Shown piece by piece: positions 46,693-55,677 of a stretch of DNA of 64,000 bases; position 1 is the stretch's first letter, and each line of letters starts with the position of its first letter. A program made the position numbers and the translations under genes. The stretch comes from Coriobacteriaceae bacterium. Its GTDB lineage: Bacteria; Actinomycetota; Coriobacteriia; Coriobacteriales; Coriobacteriaceae. The notes beneath the pieces are model-generated. The model was not told where the DNA came from. It saw nothing but the letters and a program-made list of their open reading frames with translations, and did not search any database. The stretch covers positions 620,001 to 684,000 of the forward strand of contig CP107217.1 of assembly GCA_025757745.1 (NCBI GenBank). Direction: 5' to 3'.

Positions 46693-47823
46693 CTAGGCGC
46701 GGTGCCAGTCGGTCAGGCAGGCATCGAGGGAGGCGATGAGCGCATCCTTGTCCATGTGACGGCCGATGATGCACAGGCTCGTCATGCGGTCGCCCGTCTC
46801 GTCGTCCCAAATCTGCATGATCTCGGGGTTCTCGTCGATGATCTTCTGCTTCTCGCCCTCGGGCGCGGAGTCGACAAACAGGCCGTTCTCCATCAGGCGC
46901 ATTTGGTGGCCGGCCTGCTCGAACATGTAGCACATGTCCGGATCGCCGGTCTGCCACAGCGGGCCCTTGACGCGAACGACCTCGTCGGGCCACTCCTGCT
47001 CAACAAAATTGGTGAACTTCTGCAGGTCGAACGGCTTGCGGCGGGAGTACACAAAGGTCTCGATATCGTACTCGAGCACCTCGGGGTCGTCGTGCTCCTC
47101 GGGATGCTCCATGGCCTCGATCCAAGCGGCGGAGTTGTAGGCGCGCATAAAGTCGAAGCGGCCGGTGTCGAGCAGCTCCTCCATGGGGACCTCGCCGTTT
47201 TGAGCCTCGACAATCACGGCGTCCTTCTGCAGGCTGCGCACGATGGCCTTGAGCTCGGCAATCTGCTCAGGCGTGACGGTATCGGTCTTGTTGAGGATCA
47301 GCGTGGAGCAAAACTCGATCTGCTGAATAAGCAGGCTCTCGATGTCATCCTCGTCAATGTCCTCGGCCAGCAGGTCGCGACCGCCGTTGAACTCGTCGTA
47401 CATGCGGGCGCAGTCGACCACGGCCACGATGTTGTCGAGCGCGAGCTTGGGCTCGCCGCCCACCTTGGCCTCGTCGCAGAAGCTCGAGATGGTGTAGGCG
47501 ATGGGGATAGGCTCGCAAATACCCGAGGCCTCGATGATGATGTAGTCGAACTTGCCCGAATCGGCGATGCCCTGCAGCTGGTTGGCCAGGTCGTCCGAAA
47601 GCGTGCAGCAGATGCAGCCGTTGGTGAGCGGGATGAGGTCGTCGGTCTCGGAAAGGCCGCCGTCGGCGATAAGGCTGGCGTCGACGTTGATCTCGCCGAT
47701 ATCGTTGACGATCACGGCGGCGCGGATGCCGCCGTCGTTGGCGAGGATGTGGTTGAGCAGCGTGGTCTTGCCGGCACCGAGGTATCCGGTAAGCATGATG
47801 ATCTTCACGGGTTTGTTGGGCAT
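46693..47823 (-). CDS. CobW/COG0523-family GTPase (metallochaperone)
   Basis: 376 aa from ATG 47823 (AAGGAGGG). Walker A GYLGAGKTT, metal-binding GCICC near residue 72, Walker B-like IIIEASGICEP, G4 NKTD, and a CobW_C domain. An acidic His-containing stretch, EAMEHPEEHDDPEV, may also bind metal. Family members deliver Zn, Co or Ni to target enzymes; the target here is not apparent. No zinc-regulated site was recognised upstream. Confidence 0.92.
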   Translation of the reverse strand: MPNKPVKIIMLTGYLGAGKTTLLNHILANDGGIRAAVIVNDIGEINVDASLIADGGLSETDDLIPLTNGCICCTLSDDLANQLQGIADSGKFDYIIIEASGICEPIPIAYTISSFCDEAKVGGEPKLALDNIVAVVDCARMYDEFNGGRDLLAEDIDEDDIESLLIQQIEFCSTLILNKTDTVTPEQIAELKAIVRSLQKDAVIVEAQNGEVPMEELLDTGRFDFMRAYNSAAWIEAMEHPEEHDDPEVLEYDIETFVYSRRKPFDLQKFTNFVEQEWPDEVVRVKGPLWQTGDPDMCYMFEQAGHQMRLMENGLFVDSAPEGEKQKIIDENPEIMQIWDDETGDRMTSLCIIGRHMDKDALIASLDACLTDWHRA

Positions 47824-47909
47824 GTGCCCTCCTTTGTTAGACATGGCTTACAGTTGAATCTTATGCCAAACGCGTGCTCTTATACCCACGCGCGGGCAAA
47901 TAACACAGG

Positions 47910-48251
47910 CTACTCCCAGGCTCCCCATACGTCGGGACAATAGCCGACGGTGGCCTTTTTGCCGTTGCGCACAATGGGCTCGGCCAGAACCTGCTGGTTC
48001 TCGAGCAGCTTGTCGAAGCGCTGGTTGGGGGTGAGGTGCTGGATGAGCGCGAGCGTCTCCTCGTCCTTGGCTTTGGGGTTGAGCAGCTTGTCGATGCCGC
48101 CGACCGCCTGCATCACGCTCGTGAGCTCGCCCTTGCTCATCTCTTTTTCCTTAAGGTCAATAAACTGCACCTTAATGCGGCGCTCCTTAAAATAGCGCTG
48201 GGCCTTCTTGGTATCGAAAGACTTTTTGGTTCCAAAAATCTGGATATTCAT
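47910..48251 (-). CDS. ArsC/Spx-like thioredoxin-fold protein lacking the catalytic Cys
   Basis: 113 aa. Starts IQIFGTKKSFDTKKAQRYF, aligning with the family opening (YffB: GIKNCDTIKKA); Ser11 takes the Cys position. The rest fits, including VMQAVGGIDKLLN, LAEPIVRNGKKATVGY and its cis-Pro (EP). Without the Cys it cannot act as an arsenate reductase by the known mechanism; an Spx-like binding role or redox loss are possible. It is followed 11 nt upstream on the strand by the flavoprotein gene, so both probably share a transcript. Confidence 0.82.
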   Translation of the reverse strand: MNIQIFGTKKSFDTKKAQRYFKERRIKVQFIDLKEKEMSKGELTSVMQAVGGIDKLLNPKAKDEETLALIQHLTPNQRFDKLLENQQVLAEPIVRNGKKATVGYCPDVWGAWE

Positions 48252-48262
48252 GCTCCGCCGCT

Positions 48263-48886
48263 CTATCGAATGAAGTTGGTCGTTGCTCGATCTGCCTCGG
48301 GTGCGTTGATACCGGCGGCCTGTCCTGCCTCGATACAGCGCAGGAGCCAGGCCATGTTTTTGCCGATGTTTCGCATGGTGGCCAGGCCCTCGGCGTCCTG
48401 GGTGGCCTCGCCCGGCATGGCACCAAAGACGTTGTTCCAGTACGTGGAGGCCACCACGGGCATCTGGTTGATAGTGAAGTACTTGTTGAGTACATCGAAG
48501 GTGGTCGACGTGCCGCCACGGCGGGCGACGGCGACCGCGGCACCCGGCTTGTGCGCAAAGGCCTTGCTGCCAGCATAGAATGCGCGGTCGAGAGCCGAGA
48601 GGATGCGTCCGCTGGGATGCGCATAGTAGACGGGGGAGCCAAAGACAAAGCCATCTGCCTGCTCGGCGGCAGCGATCAGCTCGTTCACCACGTCGTCGTC
48701 AAAGGTGCAGCGGCAATCGAGCTTGCCGCACTGGCCACAGCCAATGCAGTCGCGAATGGGCTTGGCGCCCAGCTGGAACACCTCGGTATCGATACCCTCG
48801 GCGTTGAGTTGCTCGGCGACTTCGGCGAGTGCGCGGGCGGTGTTGCCGTTTGCCTTGGGACTGCCATTGACCAAAAGAACCTTCAT
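48263..48886 (-). CDS. NAD(P)H-dependent flavin reductase / iron-sulfur flavoprotein-like
   Basis: 207 aa; ATG 48886 with gagggag upstream. Flavodoxin-like fold: NGSPKANGNT binds FMN phosphate, GSPVYYAHPSG the flavin ring. CIGCGQCGKLDC near residue 48 is a compact Cys motif seen in iron-sulfur flavoproteins and related reductases. Reduces quinones, dyes or other acceptors; physiological partner unknown. Precedes the ArsC-like gene with an 11-nt gap. Confidence 0.88.
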   Translation of the reverse strand: MKVLLVNGSPKANGNTARALAEVAEQLNAEGIDTEVFQLGAKPIRDCIGCGQCGKLDCRCTFDDDVVNELIAAAEQADGFVFGSPVYYAHPSGRILSALDRAFYAGSKAFAHKPGAAVAVARRGGTSTTFDVLNKYFTINQMPVVASTYWNNVFGAMPGEATQDAEGLATMRNIGKNMAWLLRCIEAGQAAGINAPEADRATTNFIR

Positions 48887-48960
48887 CACAAACTCCCTCT
48901 GCTGTTGGTGACTTCTGCAGAGGATTATCGCACGATGGGGGAGGCGGTGCGGGCGCGGTG

Positions 48961-50490
48961 CTAATCCAGTTTGGTACCTGGAACCTGCACGGCTTTACCG
49001 AGCAACGCTTTGAGCTCGTTCAAAATGGAAACGGGCTGTCGGTCAACGCTGTTCAGATGGAGCGTGGCCACGCGAATGGGCGGCTGATATTCAAGCGAGC
49101 CGATGAGCACGGGAGAACCCAGGAATCGTTCGATTTCGTTTGCGAGCTCGTCGATTGCCTCGGGGCCGAGCTCATCGAAAAGCGCCACGAACATTGGTCC
49201 CGTCGAGCGGAACAGGCGACCCTTGCCGCGCGAACAATCCATGAGGCAGGCGGCACTTTCGGCGAGCACGCGGTCGCCTGCATCGAATCCAAAGCGGGCA
49301 TTGACTTCGGCGATATCGTCGACCTTAATGGCAATAAAGCCTGCCTCGCGCGCCACGCGGCGCATCTCTCCAATAGCGTTGACCAGCGCGTGGACATCGC
49401 CCAGGCCCGTTACCGAGTCGGTCGTATCTGCCAAGCTTCGGTTGATGATAGTGCCCACATACATGCTGGGCTCGGTATCGGTGCCGTCCAAGCGGTAACC
49501 TGTGCAGTCGCAAAGCACGTATTTTCCGGTGGCATCCATTACGCGATACTGCATGTAGTGGAAGTGCCACGTGCCGTTTATCACCATGTCGAGCTCGGCG
49601 CGTACGTTGTCGCGGTCCTCGGGATGAACGCGGGCGAGCCACATGTCGAGTGAGTTAAAAGGGTGCTGGGAGGGCAGGTCAAAATCGCGCACGGCGTTAA
49701 CCGACCATTGCGATTCTCCCGTATCGAGGTTAAGGATGAACGGATAGCGCGTCTCGGAGCTCATGGAGATCGCTTGGAACACCCGGTCGTTGCAGGGAAG
49801 CTGATCGACGATTGGGCGTTGCGGCGCGTCATTGTCTTTCGGTTGCTGCACACGATGCATAAGCTTATAGCGATACATCTTGCGATCGGCATCCATCGTC
49901 ATCTGGCGACGCGTGTCGCCGGCAAGTGGATCGACGCGCGAGCAGCCAAAGCTAAAGCTGGCGATCATGGGCGCCTTGCCACTTGAGCTCGCCTCGATCA
50001 GCCCGGCACGTACCCGCTCCAAGCGCTGCTCGAGTTCGGTCTCGTTTGCGGAGAGCGAGATGAGCACAAACTCGTCTCCACCGATGCGGAACAGCATCTC
50101 ATCGTGCTCCATGGTTTCGGAGAGCGTGCTGCAGATGCTCAGAATATAGCGATTGCCTTCGGCGTGGCCAAACCTATCATTGCAATGTTTGAGATGGTCG
50201 ATGTCAATATAGGCGCAGGTGAAGGGGTCACCTTTGTGCCAGAGTTGCTCGACGTGACGGTCGAGTCCGCCGCGGTTGCCCAAGTTGGTGAGCGGGTCGA
50301 TATAGGCGTTGCTCTCAAGCAGCCGGCGCTCTTGTTGCAGGATGGCATGCGTCTTTTGCAGTTGCTCGCCAACGGCGCGCAGCTCAGCAGGCAGCGCGGC
50401 AACATCGAGTTCGGCGGTCGAGATGCCATTCGCAAGTCGCTGAAGATAGGCAATAATCGATTGCTCACCCAGGCGATATGACTCGTTCAT
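48961..50490 (-). CDS. Diguanylate cyclase: GGDEF, PAS and degenerate second GGDEF
   Basis: 509 aa from ATG 50490 (AAGGAGG 10 nt upstream). No membrane helix. N-terminal helix, then a GGDEF domain (residues about 70-220) with DPLTNLGNRGG and an intact RIGGDEFVLIS, so c-di-GMP synthesis is likely. PAS-like domain about 240-350. A second GGDEF-like fold from about 365 (TGLGDVHALVNAI) has STGPMFVAL where GGDEF should be. The same order is found in the next gene on the strand, so the two are paralogues from a tandem duplication. Confidence 0.9.
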   Translation of the reverse strand: MNESYRLGEQSIIAYLQRLANGISTAELDVAALPAELRAVGEQLQKTHAILQQERRLLESNAYIDPLTNLGNRGGLDRHVEQLWHKGDPFTCAYIDIDHLKHCNDRFGHAEGNRYILSICSTLSETMEHDEMLFRIGGDEFVLISLSANETELEQRLERVRAGLIEASSSGKAPMIASFSFGCSRVDPLAGDTRRQMTMDADRKMYRYKLMHRVQQPKDNDAPQRPIVDQLPCNDRVFQAISMSSETRYPFILNLDTGESQWSVNAVRDFDLPSQHPFNSLDMWLARVHPEDRDNVRAELDMVINGTWHFHYMQYRVMDATGKYVLCDCTGYRLDGTDTEPSMYVGTIINRSLADTTDSVTGLGDVHALVNAIGEMRRVAREAGFIAIKVDDIAEVNARFGFDAGDRVLAESAACLMDCSRGKGRLFRSTGPMFVALFDELGPEAIDELANEIERFLGSPVLIGSLEYQPPIRVATLHLNSVDRQPVSILNELKALLGKAVQVPGTKLD

Positions 50491-50616
50491 GATGGATAAC
50501 CTCCTTGGGCGGAACAACGGTTTGTATCATATCCCCAATTCGGTTTGAATTGGGGTAATAAGTTAGCTAATGGAGACAAATGCCCCCTTCGACGGTGGCG
50601 TTTTGCGCGGAGCGTA

Positions 50617-53334
50617 TCAGTTGTTATTGCCACCATCGAGCAATGCCTCAAAATCCTTCGCCGGCATGGGGCGGTAGTAGAGGAAGCCCTGAGCGTAGCG
50701 GGCACCCATGTGGCGTAGCATGTTCGCCTGCTCATCTGTCTCGACGCCTTCGATTACAATGGGCAGATGGAGCGACTGCGCCATCTCGAGCATCGATGAC
50801 ACGATCTGCGCGCTGCGGCCTTGATCGCGGTCGGTGGGCACAAAGGTGCGGTCGAGCTTGATGACGTCGACGTTGACGTTCTTGAGCATCGCGAGCGTGG
50901 ACTGACCGGTGCCAAAATCGTCCATATAGGTCGAGAAGCCGCGGGTGTGCAAGTCGGCTGTCAGTTTGTCCACGGCTTCGGACTCTCCCGTATAAGCCGT
51001 CTCGGTGATCTCGATACGCATGAGCTCGGGCGGTAGGTTGTATTGGGCGGCAAGCGCCCCCATATGCTCGGCAACGTCGCAGGCAAGGATATCCACGCGC
51101 GACACATTAAGCGAGACCGGAACCACACGAAGGCCGCGATCGAGACGCACGCGCAGCCACGAGGCGACACCCTGCCAAATGTACTTGTCGAGCGTCACCA
51201 CAAAGCCGCTTTCCTCGAGTGCGGGGATAAACGTTGCGGGTGAAATGAGAGAGCCGTCCTTGTCAATCCAGCGGGTGAGTGCCTCGGCGCCAATGATCTC
51301 GCCGGTTTCCATATCGACCTGGGGCTGCAGGTAGTACGTGATGCGGCCGTTTGAGAGCGCGTACTGGAACTCGGTCAGCGTGCGGTGGAACGCAATCTCG
51401 TGTTCATATTCTTCGGGGCGGAAAATGGCAATGCGCTCCTTGAAGTCGTTTTTGGCGCGTCGATTGGTAAACATGGCCTTTGCCTGCGCATCGATGGTGA
51501 TCTCCTCATTGGAGTCGATGGGGTAAATGCCCATGGACGGCCAAAAACCTACGCCGTCATCATGCCTGGCTACGACCTCGCGAACGCGGTTGTAGATTTG
51601 ATGGACGGTGATGCGCTTAAAGGGGATGAGTGCGCAAAAGTCATCTTGGCCCCAGTACCCTGCGACGCCCATATCGGCATTCTCGATGTCCTTGAGGACC
51701 GTGCCCACATCGGCGAGTACGCGGTCGCCCTCGGCCTGGCCGTGCCATTCATTAAACAGGCGCATGTGGCCCATGTCGACCGTGGCGATGCACCAGGTGC
51801 CGTCGCGCCTTGCCTCGAGAAATGCGTTGGCGCGCCGCATAAACTCGCTGGGTCGATAGAGTCCCGTGAGCGAGTCGATACGTTCGGCGATGGCGCTTTT
51901 GCGCTCCGCCTCGGGTATGGGGAGGCTGTCGTTGGGAACAAGCCCGCCAGCCGTGCGAAGGCGACGGTCGAGTTCGCCTAAAACGGCGGTCGCTTGATGG
52001 GTTAAGTGCTCGTAAAAGGCCGGTACGACAAGACAGACGGGAGTAATGGCGTCGCCTGCGATTTGAACAGGAGCGAAAACGGCCTCTTTAAGGTGGCGGG
52101 TCAGTTGCTCGAATGCCTCGTGGTCCAAATCGTTGCTGAGCACGACGAACTGGACGCTTCGTGAACGGTAGACCCGGCTCCTGCCGCGGGTGATCGACAG
52201 CATACGGCCTGCGTATTCGGCAAGCATGTTGTCGACAGCCTCGGCCCCGTAGAGCTCGTTGAGCTTTGTCGTGCCACGAACGCGCACCGCTATAAGCCCC
52301 GTCTCGCAACGATCGCGGCGGCAGGCATCGATAGCGTTGATCAGCATACGCTGCGTTCCGAGGCCCGTAGCGGCGTCGACGGTTTCGGCGAGTGAGTGGT
52401 TGACAAGTTCGCCGACATAGAGCGAGGGGGCATTTCCGTCGCCGTCGATGCGAAACCCGCGAGCACGGCAGAGAACGTAGTCACCCGCGGCATTGCGCAT
52501 GCGGTACTGCATGACGCGGCGGTGTTTGGAGCCGTTAAAGATCTGGTTGATGTCGTTGGCGTAGGCCTCGAGGTCATCGGGATGGACGCGCGTCTTCCAG
52601 AAATCGCGGCAGCTGTCTATGTGCTCCGAAGGAAGACCGAGATCGCGCAAGGCACCTTGCGACCAAAGGGTGCGGTCCTTGTCCAAGTTCTCGATAAAGA
52701 AATAACGGCCCTCGTTGAGCATCGAAAAGGCGTCAAAAATGCGATCGCTTATTTCGAAGTCGTCGGCGTGGACTTGCGTGATATTGCGCCGATCGAGGTG
52801 CATGGCATGACGTAGCTTGTAGTCGTACATGCGATGGTCGGCATCGAGTGTCATGCGATTGGAGGCTTCGCCCAGGGCGGGGTCGGCGTGTGCCACTCCG
52901 TAGCTAAACGAGTGGGGCATCTCGGAATCGTTGTTTTTGAGCAGGATCGTTCGGCAGTGTTCCAGACGCTCGGCGAGGTCGTCCTCGGTCGCAATCGTAG
53001 ATAGGATGGCAAACTCGTCGCCGCCTATGCGAAACGCCGCCTCGTCCACTTTCATATACAGTTTGAGATAGAGGCTTACCTGCAAGATATAGCGGTTGCC
53101 CTCGTCATGCCCAAAGACGTCGTTGCAGTGCTTGAGATTGTCGATGTCGATGAACGCCATGGTAACGGGGGTGTCCTGCTCCCAGAGCTCCTCGAGGGAA
53201 CGGGCAAAGCCGCCACGGTTGCCAAGCCCGGTAAGCTGGTCGGTAAAGGCGGTCCTGATCAGATCCTCCTGACGCTCGAGAAGGTCACGGACGGTCTTTT
53301 CGAGCGTTTCGGTGTAATTGCTGACAGTATCCAT
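50617..53334 (-). CDS. Bifunctional GGDEF-EAL c-di-GMP protein with PAS
   Basis: 905 aa, cytoplasmic. GGDEF 1 (residues about 25-180) has intact RIGGDEFAILS. PAS-like region about 205-310. A degenerate GGDEF at about 320-450 (RSRSVQFVVL) and another at about 480-620 (GYWGQDDFCALI). EAL domain from about 650: EALTRW, NVSRVDI, EITET, MDDFGTGQST, KLDRTF and EGVET are all present, so phosphodiesterase activity is expected. Lies 126 nt upstream of its paralogue. No flagellar or pilus genes are nearby to suggest an output. Confidence 0.92.
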   Translation of the reverse strand: MDTVSNYTETLEKTVRDLLERQEDLIRTAFTDQLTGLGNRGGFARSLEELWEQDTPVTMAFIDIDNLKHCNDVFGHDEGNRYILQVSLYLKLYMKVDEAAFRIGGDEFAILSTIATEDDLAERLEHCRTILLKNNDSEMPHSFSYGVAHADPALGEASNRMTLDADHRMYDYKLRHAMHLDRRNITQVHADDFEISDRIFDAFSMLNEGRYFFIENLDKDRTLWSQGALRDLGLPSEHIDSCRDFWKTRVHPDDLEAYANDINQIFNGSKHRRVMQYRMRNAAGDYVLCRARGFRIDGDGNAPSLYVGELVNHSLAETVDAATGLGTQRMLINAIDACRRDRCETGLIAVRVRGTTKLNELYGAEAVDNMLAEYAGRMLSITRGRSRVYRSRSVQFVVLSNDLDHEAFEQLTRHLKEAVFAPVQIAGDAITPVCLVVPAFYEHLTHQATAVLGELDRRLRTAGGLVPNDSLPIPEAERKSAIAERIDSLTGLYRPSEFMRRANAFLEARRDGTWCIATVDMGHMRLFNEWHGQAEGDRVLADVGTVLKDIENADMGVAGYWGQDDFCALIPFKRITVHQIYNRVREVVARHDDGVGFWPSMGIYPIDSNEEITIDAQAKAMFTNRRAKNDFKERIAIFRPEEYEHEIAFHRTLTEFQYALSNGRITYYLQPQVDMETGEIIGAEALTRWIDKDGSLISPATFIPALEESGFVVTLDKYIWQGVASWLRVRLDRGLRVVPVSLNVSRVDILACDVAEHMGALAAQYNLPPELMRIEITETAYTGESEAVDKLTADLHTRGFSTYMDDFGTGQSTLAMLKNVNVDVIKLDRTFVPTDRDQGRSAQIVSSMLEMAQSLHLPIVIEGVETDEQANMLRHMGARYAQGFLYYRPMPAKDFEALLDGGNNN

Positions 53335-53658
53335 GTTCTAAGCGGCTTTCTGAAGTCGGAGCGGATTGCGTCGGGCGAGCTCGTTGTGTACACGCATCGT
53401 CGCTCAGCGTTTTGCGTGTATCCAGGCCCCCGCCTTGCTGCGTTGTTGGGTTACTTTGCCGGCTAATGTTCGCTGTTGATAACTGCTGAGTAGTATAAAC
53501 AACAGTGCAAAATTATATAGGGGTACACATGCTGTGGGTGGCTATTATTCGACAAACGGCAGCGCGATGATGCGATGTTCGATAAAAATGCGACTGGGGC
53601 GGTATATGTTGATGGGTATACTTGTTCCGTTTAAATTTGCGGGGACGGAGATGGTCGC
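53335..53658. other. Intergenic region between divergent c-di-GMP and patatin genes
   Basis: 324 nt, AT-richer toward the middle (for example aaaattatatagg near 53511). Presumably holds both divergent promoters; I see no repeat, structured RNA or further ORF with a ribosome site. Confidence 0.5.
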
Positions 53659-54528
53659 ATGGCACAGCCAACTATGACGCGCACGGTGGGGCTGGCACTC
53701 GAGGGAGGCGGCTACCGCGGTATGTATACGGCGGGCGTGCTCGACGTTTGGATGGAGCACGGTTTGACCTGCGACCATATGGTGGGTGTCTCGGCGGGCG
53801 CGGCGTTTGGCTACAACTTTAAATCGCGTCAGATCGGCCGCGCCATTCGCTATAACAAGGCCTATTGCGCCGATAAACGCTATGCAGGTGTAGTAAGCTG
53901 GCTGCGAACTGGCGATATGTTCAATGCCGATTTTGCCTATCACGAGGTGCCTATCGAGCGCGATCCCATCGACTTGGAGGCGTATCGCGCCTGCCCCATG
54001 CGATTTACGTGCGTGTGTACCGATATCGAGACGGGCAAGGCCGTCTACCATGACCTGCCCTATGGCGACGAGCGCGATATCGAGTGGATTCGGGCGTCGT
54101 CGGCAATTCCCGTGGCGACGCGTCCTGTCGCCATTGAGGGCCGCAAGTACCTGGATGGCGGCGTGGCTGATTCTATTCCCAGTGCATGGCTGTTTGCGCA
54201 GGGGTATGACCGCAATATCGTGGTGCTCACGCAGCCGGCGGGCTTTGTGAAGCAGCCCAACAGCGTGATGCCCATGCTGCGTCGCGCGTTCCGTCACTAT
54301 CCGGAGTTTGTCGCAGCGCTTGAGCATCGGCATGAGGTCTACAATGCCACGCTCGATGACTTGGCACGTCGTGAGGCTGCCGGCGAAATCTTTGTGGTGC
54401 GGCCGAGCGAATCGGTGAAAGTGCCGTCGCTGTGCCGCGAGCCCGATGAACTCGAACGCATCTATCAGATCGGCCGCCGCGATGCGGAGGCAACCTTGCC
54501 GGCACTGGAGACATATCTGGCAGGGTAG
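53659..54528 (+). CDS. Patatin-like phospholipase (RssA type)
   Basis: 289 aa. Oxyanion loop GGGYRG at residues 16-21, nucleophile Ser45 in GVSAG, and catalytic Asp in DGGVAD near 172. No signal peptide. Hydrolyses acyl esters of lipids; the bacterial cytoplasmic members act on phospholipids or unknown lipids. Preceded by ggggacggag. Convergent with thiE, with a large hairpin between them. Confidence 0.92.
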   Translation: MAQPTMTRTVGLALEGGGYRGMYTAGVLDVWMEHGLTCDHMVGVSAGAAFGYNFKSRQIGRAIRYNKAYCADKRYAGVVSWLRTGDMFNADFAYHEVPIERDPIDLEAYRACPMRFTCVCTDIETGKAVYHDLPYGDERDIEWIRASSAIPVATRPVAIEGRKYLDGGVADSIPSAWLFAQGYDRNIVVLTQPAGFVKQPNSVMPMLRRAFRHYPEFVAALEHRHEVYNATLDDLARREAAGEIFVVRPSESVKVPSLCREPDELERIYQIGRRDAEATLPALETYLAG

Positions 54529-54550
54529 AGGCTGCTGCCGCCATCTCGGC

Positions 54551-54596
54551 GGGAAGCGCATCCCGGAATGGAGGTCCAAACTGGGATGCGCTTTCC
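54551..54596. terminator. Hairpin between patatin and thiE genes
   Basis: gggaagcgcatccc and gggatgcgctttcc with an 18-nt loop, one G-T pair. No T-run. Likely transcript end for the converging genes. Confidence 0.5.
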
Positions 54597-54640
54597 ATCG
54601 CTGAAGATATGAGGCTGCGAATCGGCTGCTCGGCTTGAGC

Positions 54641-55336
54641 CTATGCCTGCTGCCAGGTATCGACGAGCTCCTTGGCGGCGGCGTAGGGGTCGTCGGCACT
54701 GCAGACGGCGCTCACCACAAAGAAGCCATCGACGCCGGTGGCCTTGAGCTGTGGCAGGTCGGCCGTCTTGACGCCGCCGCCCACCACGATGGGCACGGGG
54801 CTTGCCGCGTGGAGTGCGGCCAAGTCCTCAAAGCTCTTGGTGATGATAGAGCCGTCGGCCGCGCGTCCGCAGTCGCGCTTGGTCTCGGTCTCGTGGAGCG
54901 GGCCGATGCCCAGGTAGTCGACCAGGCTCATGTCGGCGGTCTTGACGTACTCGAGCATCTCCTCGCAACGGGCCGAAAGGCCCACAATGGCATCGGGGCC
55001 CAAAAGTTTGCGGCAGACCTCGACGGGAATATCGCTCTGGCCAACGTGCACGCCGTCGACAGCGATGCCCTGCTCGCGCGCGGCGAGTACGCAGTCCAGG
55101 CGGTCGTCGATCAGCAGGGCGACCTGACCGGTCTTGCCGGCCTGTGCGATTGCCTGCGCGGCGTCGCCCGTCAGCGCGATGATCTCGCGGGCACTTGCCA
55201 CCTTGGAGCGCACCTGGATGCAGGTAAAGCCTGCGTCGAGCGCCTGGGCCACCACATCGCCCACGGGACGCCCGAGCGTGTTTTCGGGGCCGAGTACCAG
55301 ATAGGCCGAGATATCAAGGTTGTCGCGGATGCTCAT
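54641..55336 (-). CDS. thiE: Thiamine-phosphate synthase
   Basis: 231 aa TIM barrel. IQVRSK near residue 40, IDDRLDCVLAA, HVGQSDIP, GLSARCEE, YLGIGPLHETETK and VVGGGVKTAD follow the ThiE pattern. Joins hydroxymethylpyrimidine diphosphate with hydroxyethylthiazole phosphate. In the HVGQSDIP loop Ser replaces the more common Glu (Q-E-D). Its start overlaps the stop of the thiamine-binding gene by 4 nt. Third gene of the TPP-regulated operon. Confidence 0.93.
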   Translation of the reverse strand: MSIRDNLDISAYLVLGPENTLGRPVGDVVAQALDAGFTCIQVRSKVASAREIIALTGDAAQAIAQAGKTGQVALLIDDRLDCVLAAREQGIAVDGVHVGQSDIPVEVCRKLLGPDAIVGLSARCEEMLEYVKTADMSLVDYLGIGPLHETETKRDCGRAADGSIITKSFEDLAALHAASPVPIVVGGGVKTADLPQLKATGVDGFFVVSAVCSADDPYAAAKELVDTWQQA

Positions 55337-55674
55337 CGTGCTTCCTCCTGCTTTTTGATCTGTGCTTCCATGCGCTCGAGCTTGCCGGTCATGGTGTCGG
55401 TAAATCCGGGTCGAATATCGGCTTTGAGCACGACTTCGGTGCGGATGCCCTTGCTCGCCAACACAAAGGTTGCGTCGCGCACGACCTGCATGACCTCGTC
55501 CCAGTCGCCCTCGATCTCGGTGAACATCGAGGTGGTGCGGTTGGGAAGGCCGCTCTCGCGAATGACGCGCACGACCTCGGCGACCTCGGCGGACAGTTCA
55601 TCGCCGGTGCCGCACGGGGCGATGGCCACGGCGACGAGTGTGTTCATGCCGGCATTGGTTGCGGGCTCGGACAT
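55333..55674 (-). CDS. MTH1187/YkoF-type thiamine-binding protein
   Basis: 113 aa ferredoxin-like protein of the DUF77 family. VAVAIAPCGTGDELSAEVAEV and MFTEIEGDWDEVMQVV (two separate stretches) are typical. Related proteins bind thiamine or its pyrimidine in the cytoplasm. Lies 3 nt after thiM and overlaps thiE by 4 nt, so it is translated with both. Confidence 0.88.
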   Translation of the reverse strand: MSEPATNAGMNTLVAVAIAPCGTGDELSAEVAEVVRVIRESGLPNRTTSMFTEIEGDWDEVMQVVRDATFVLASKGIRTEVVLKADIRPGFTDTMTGKLERMEAQIKKQEEAR

Positions 55675-55677
55675 GGC

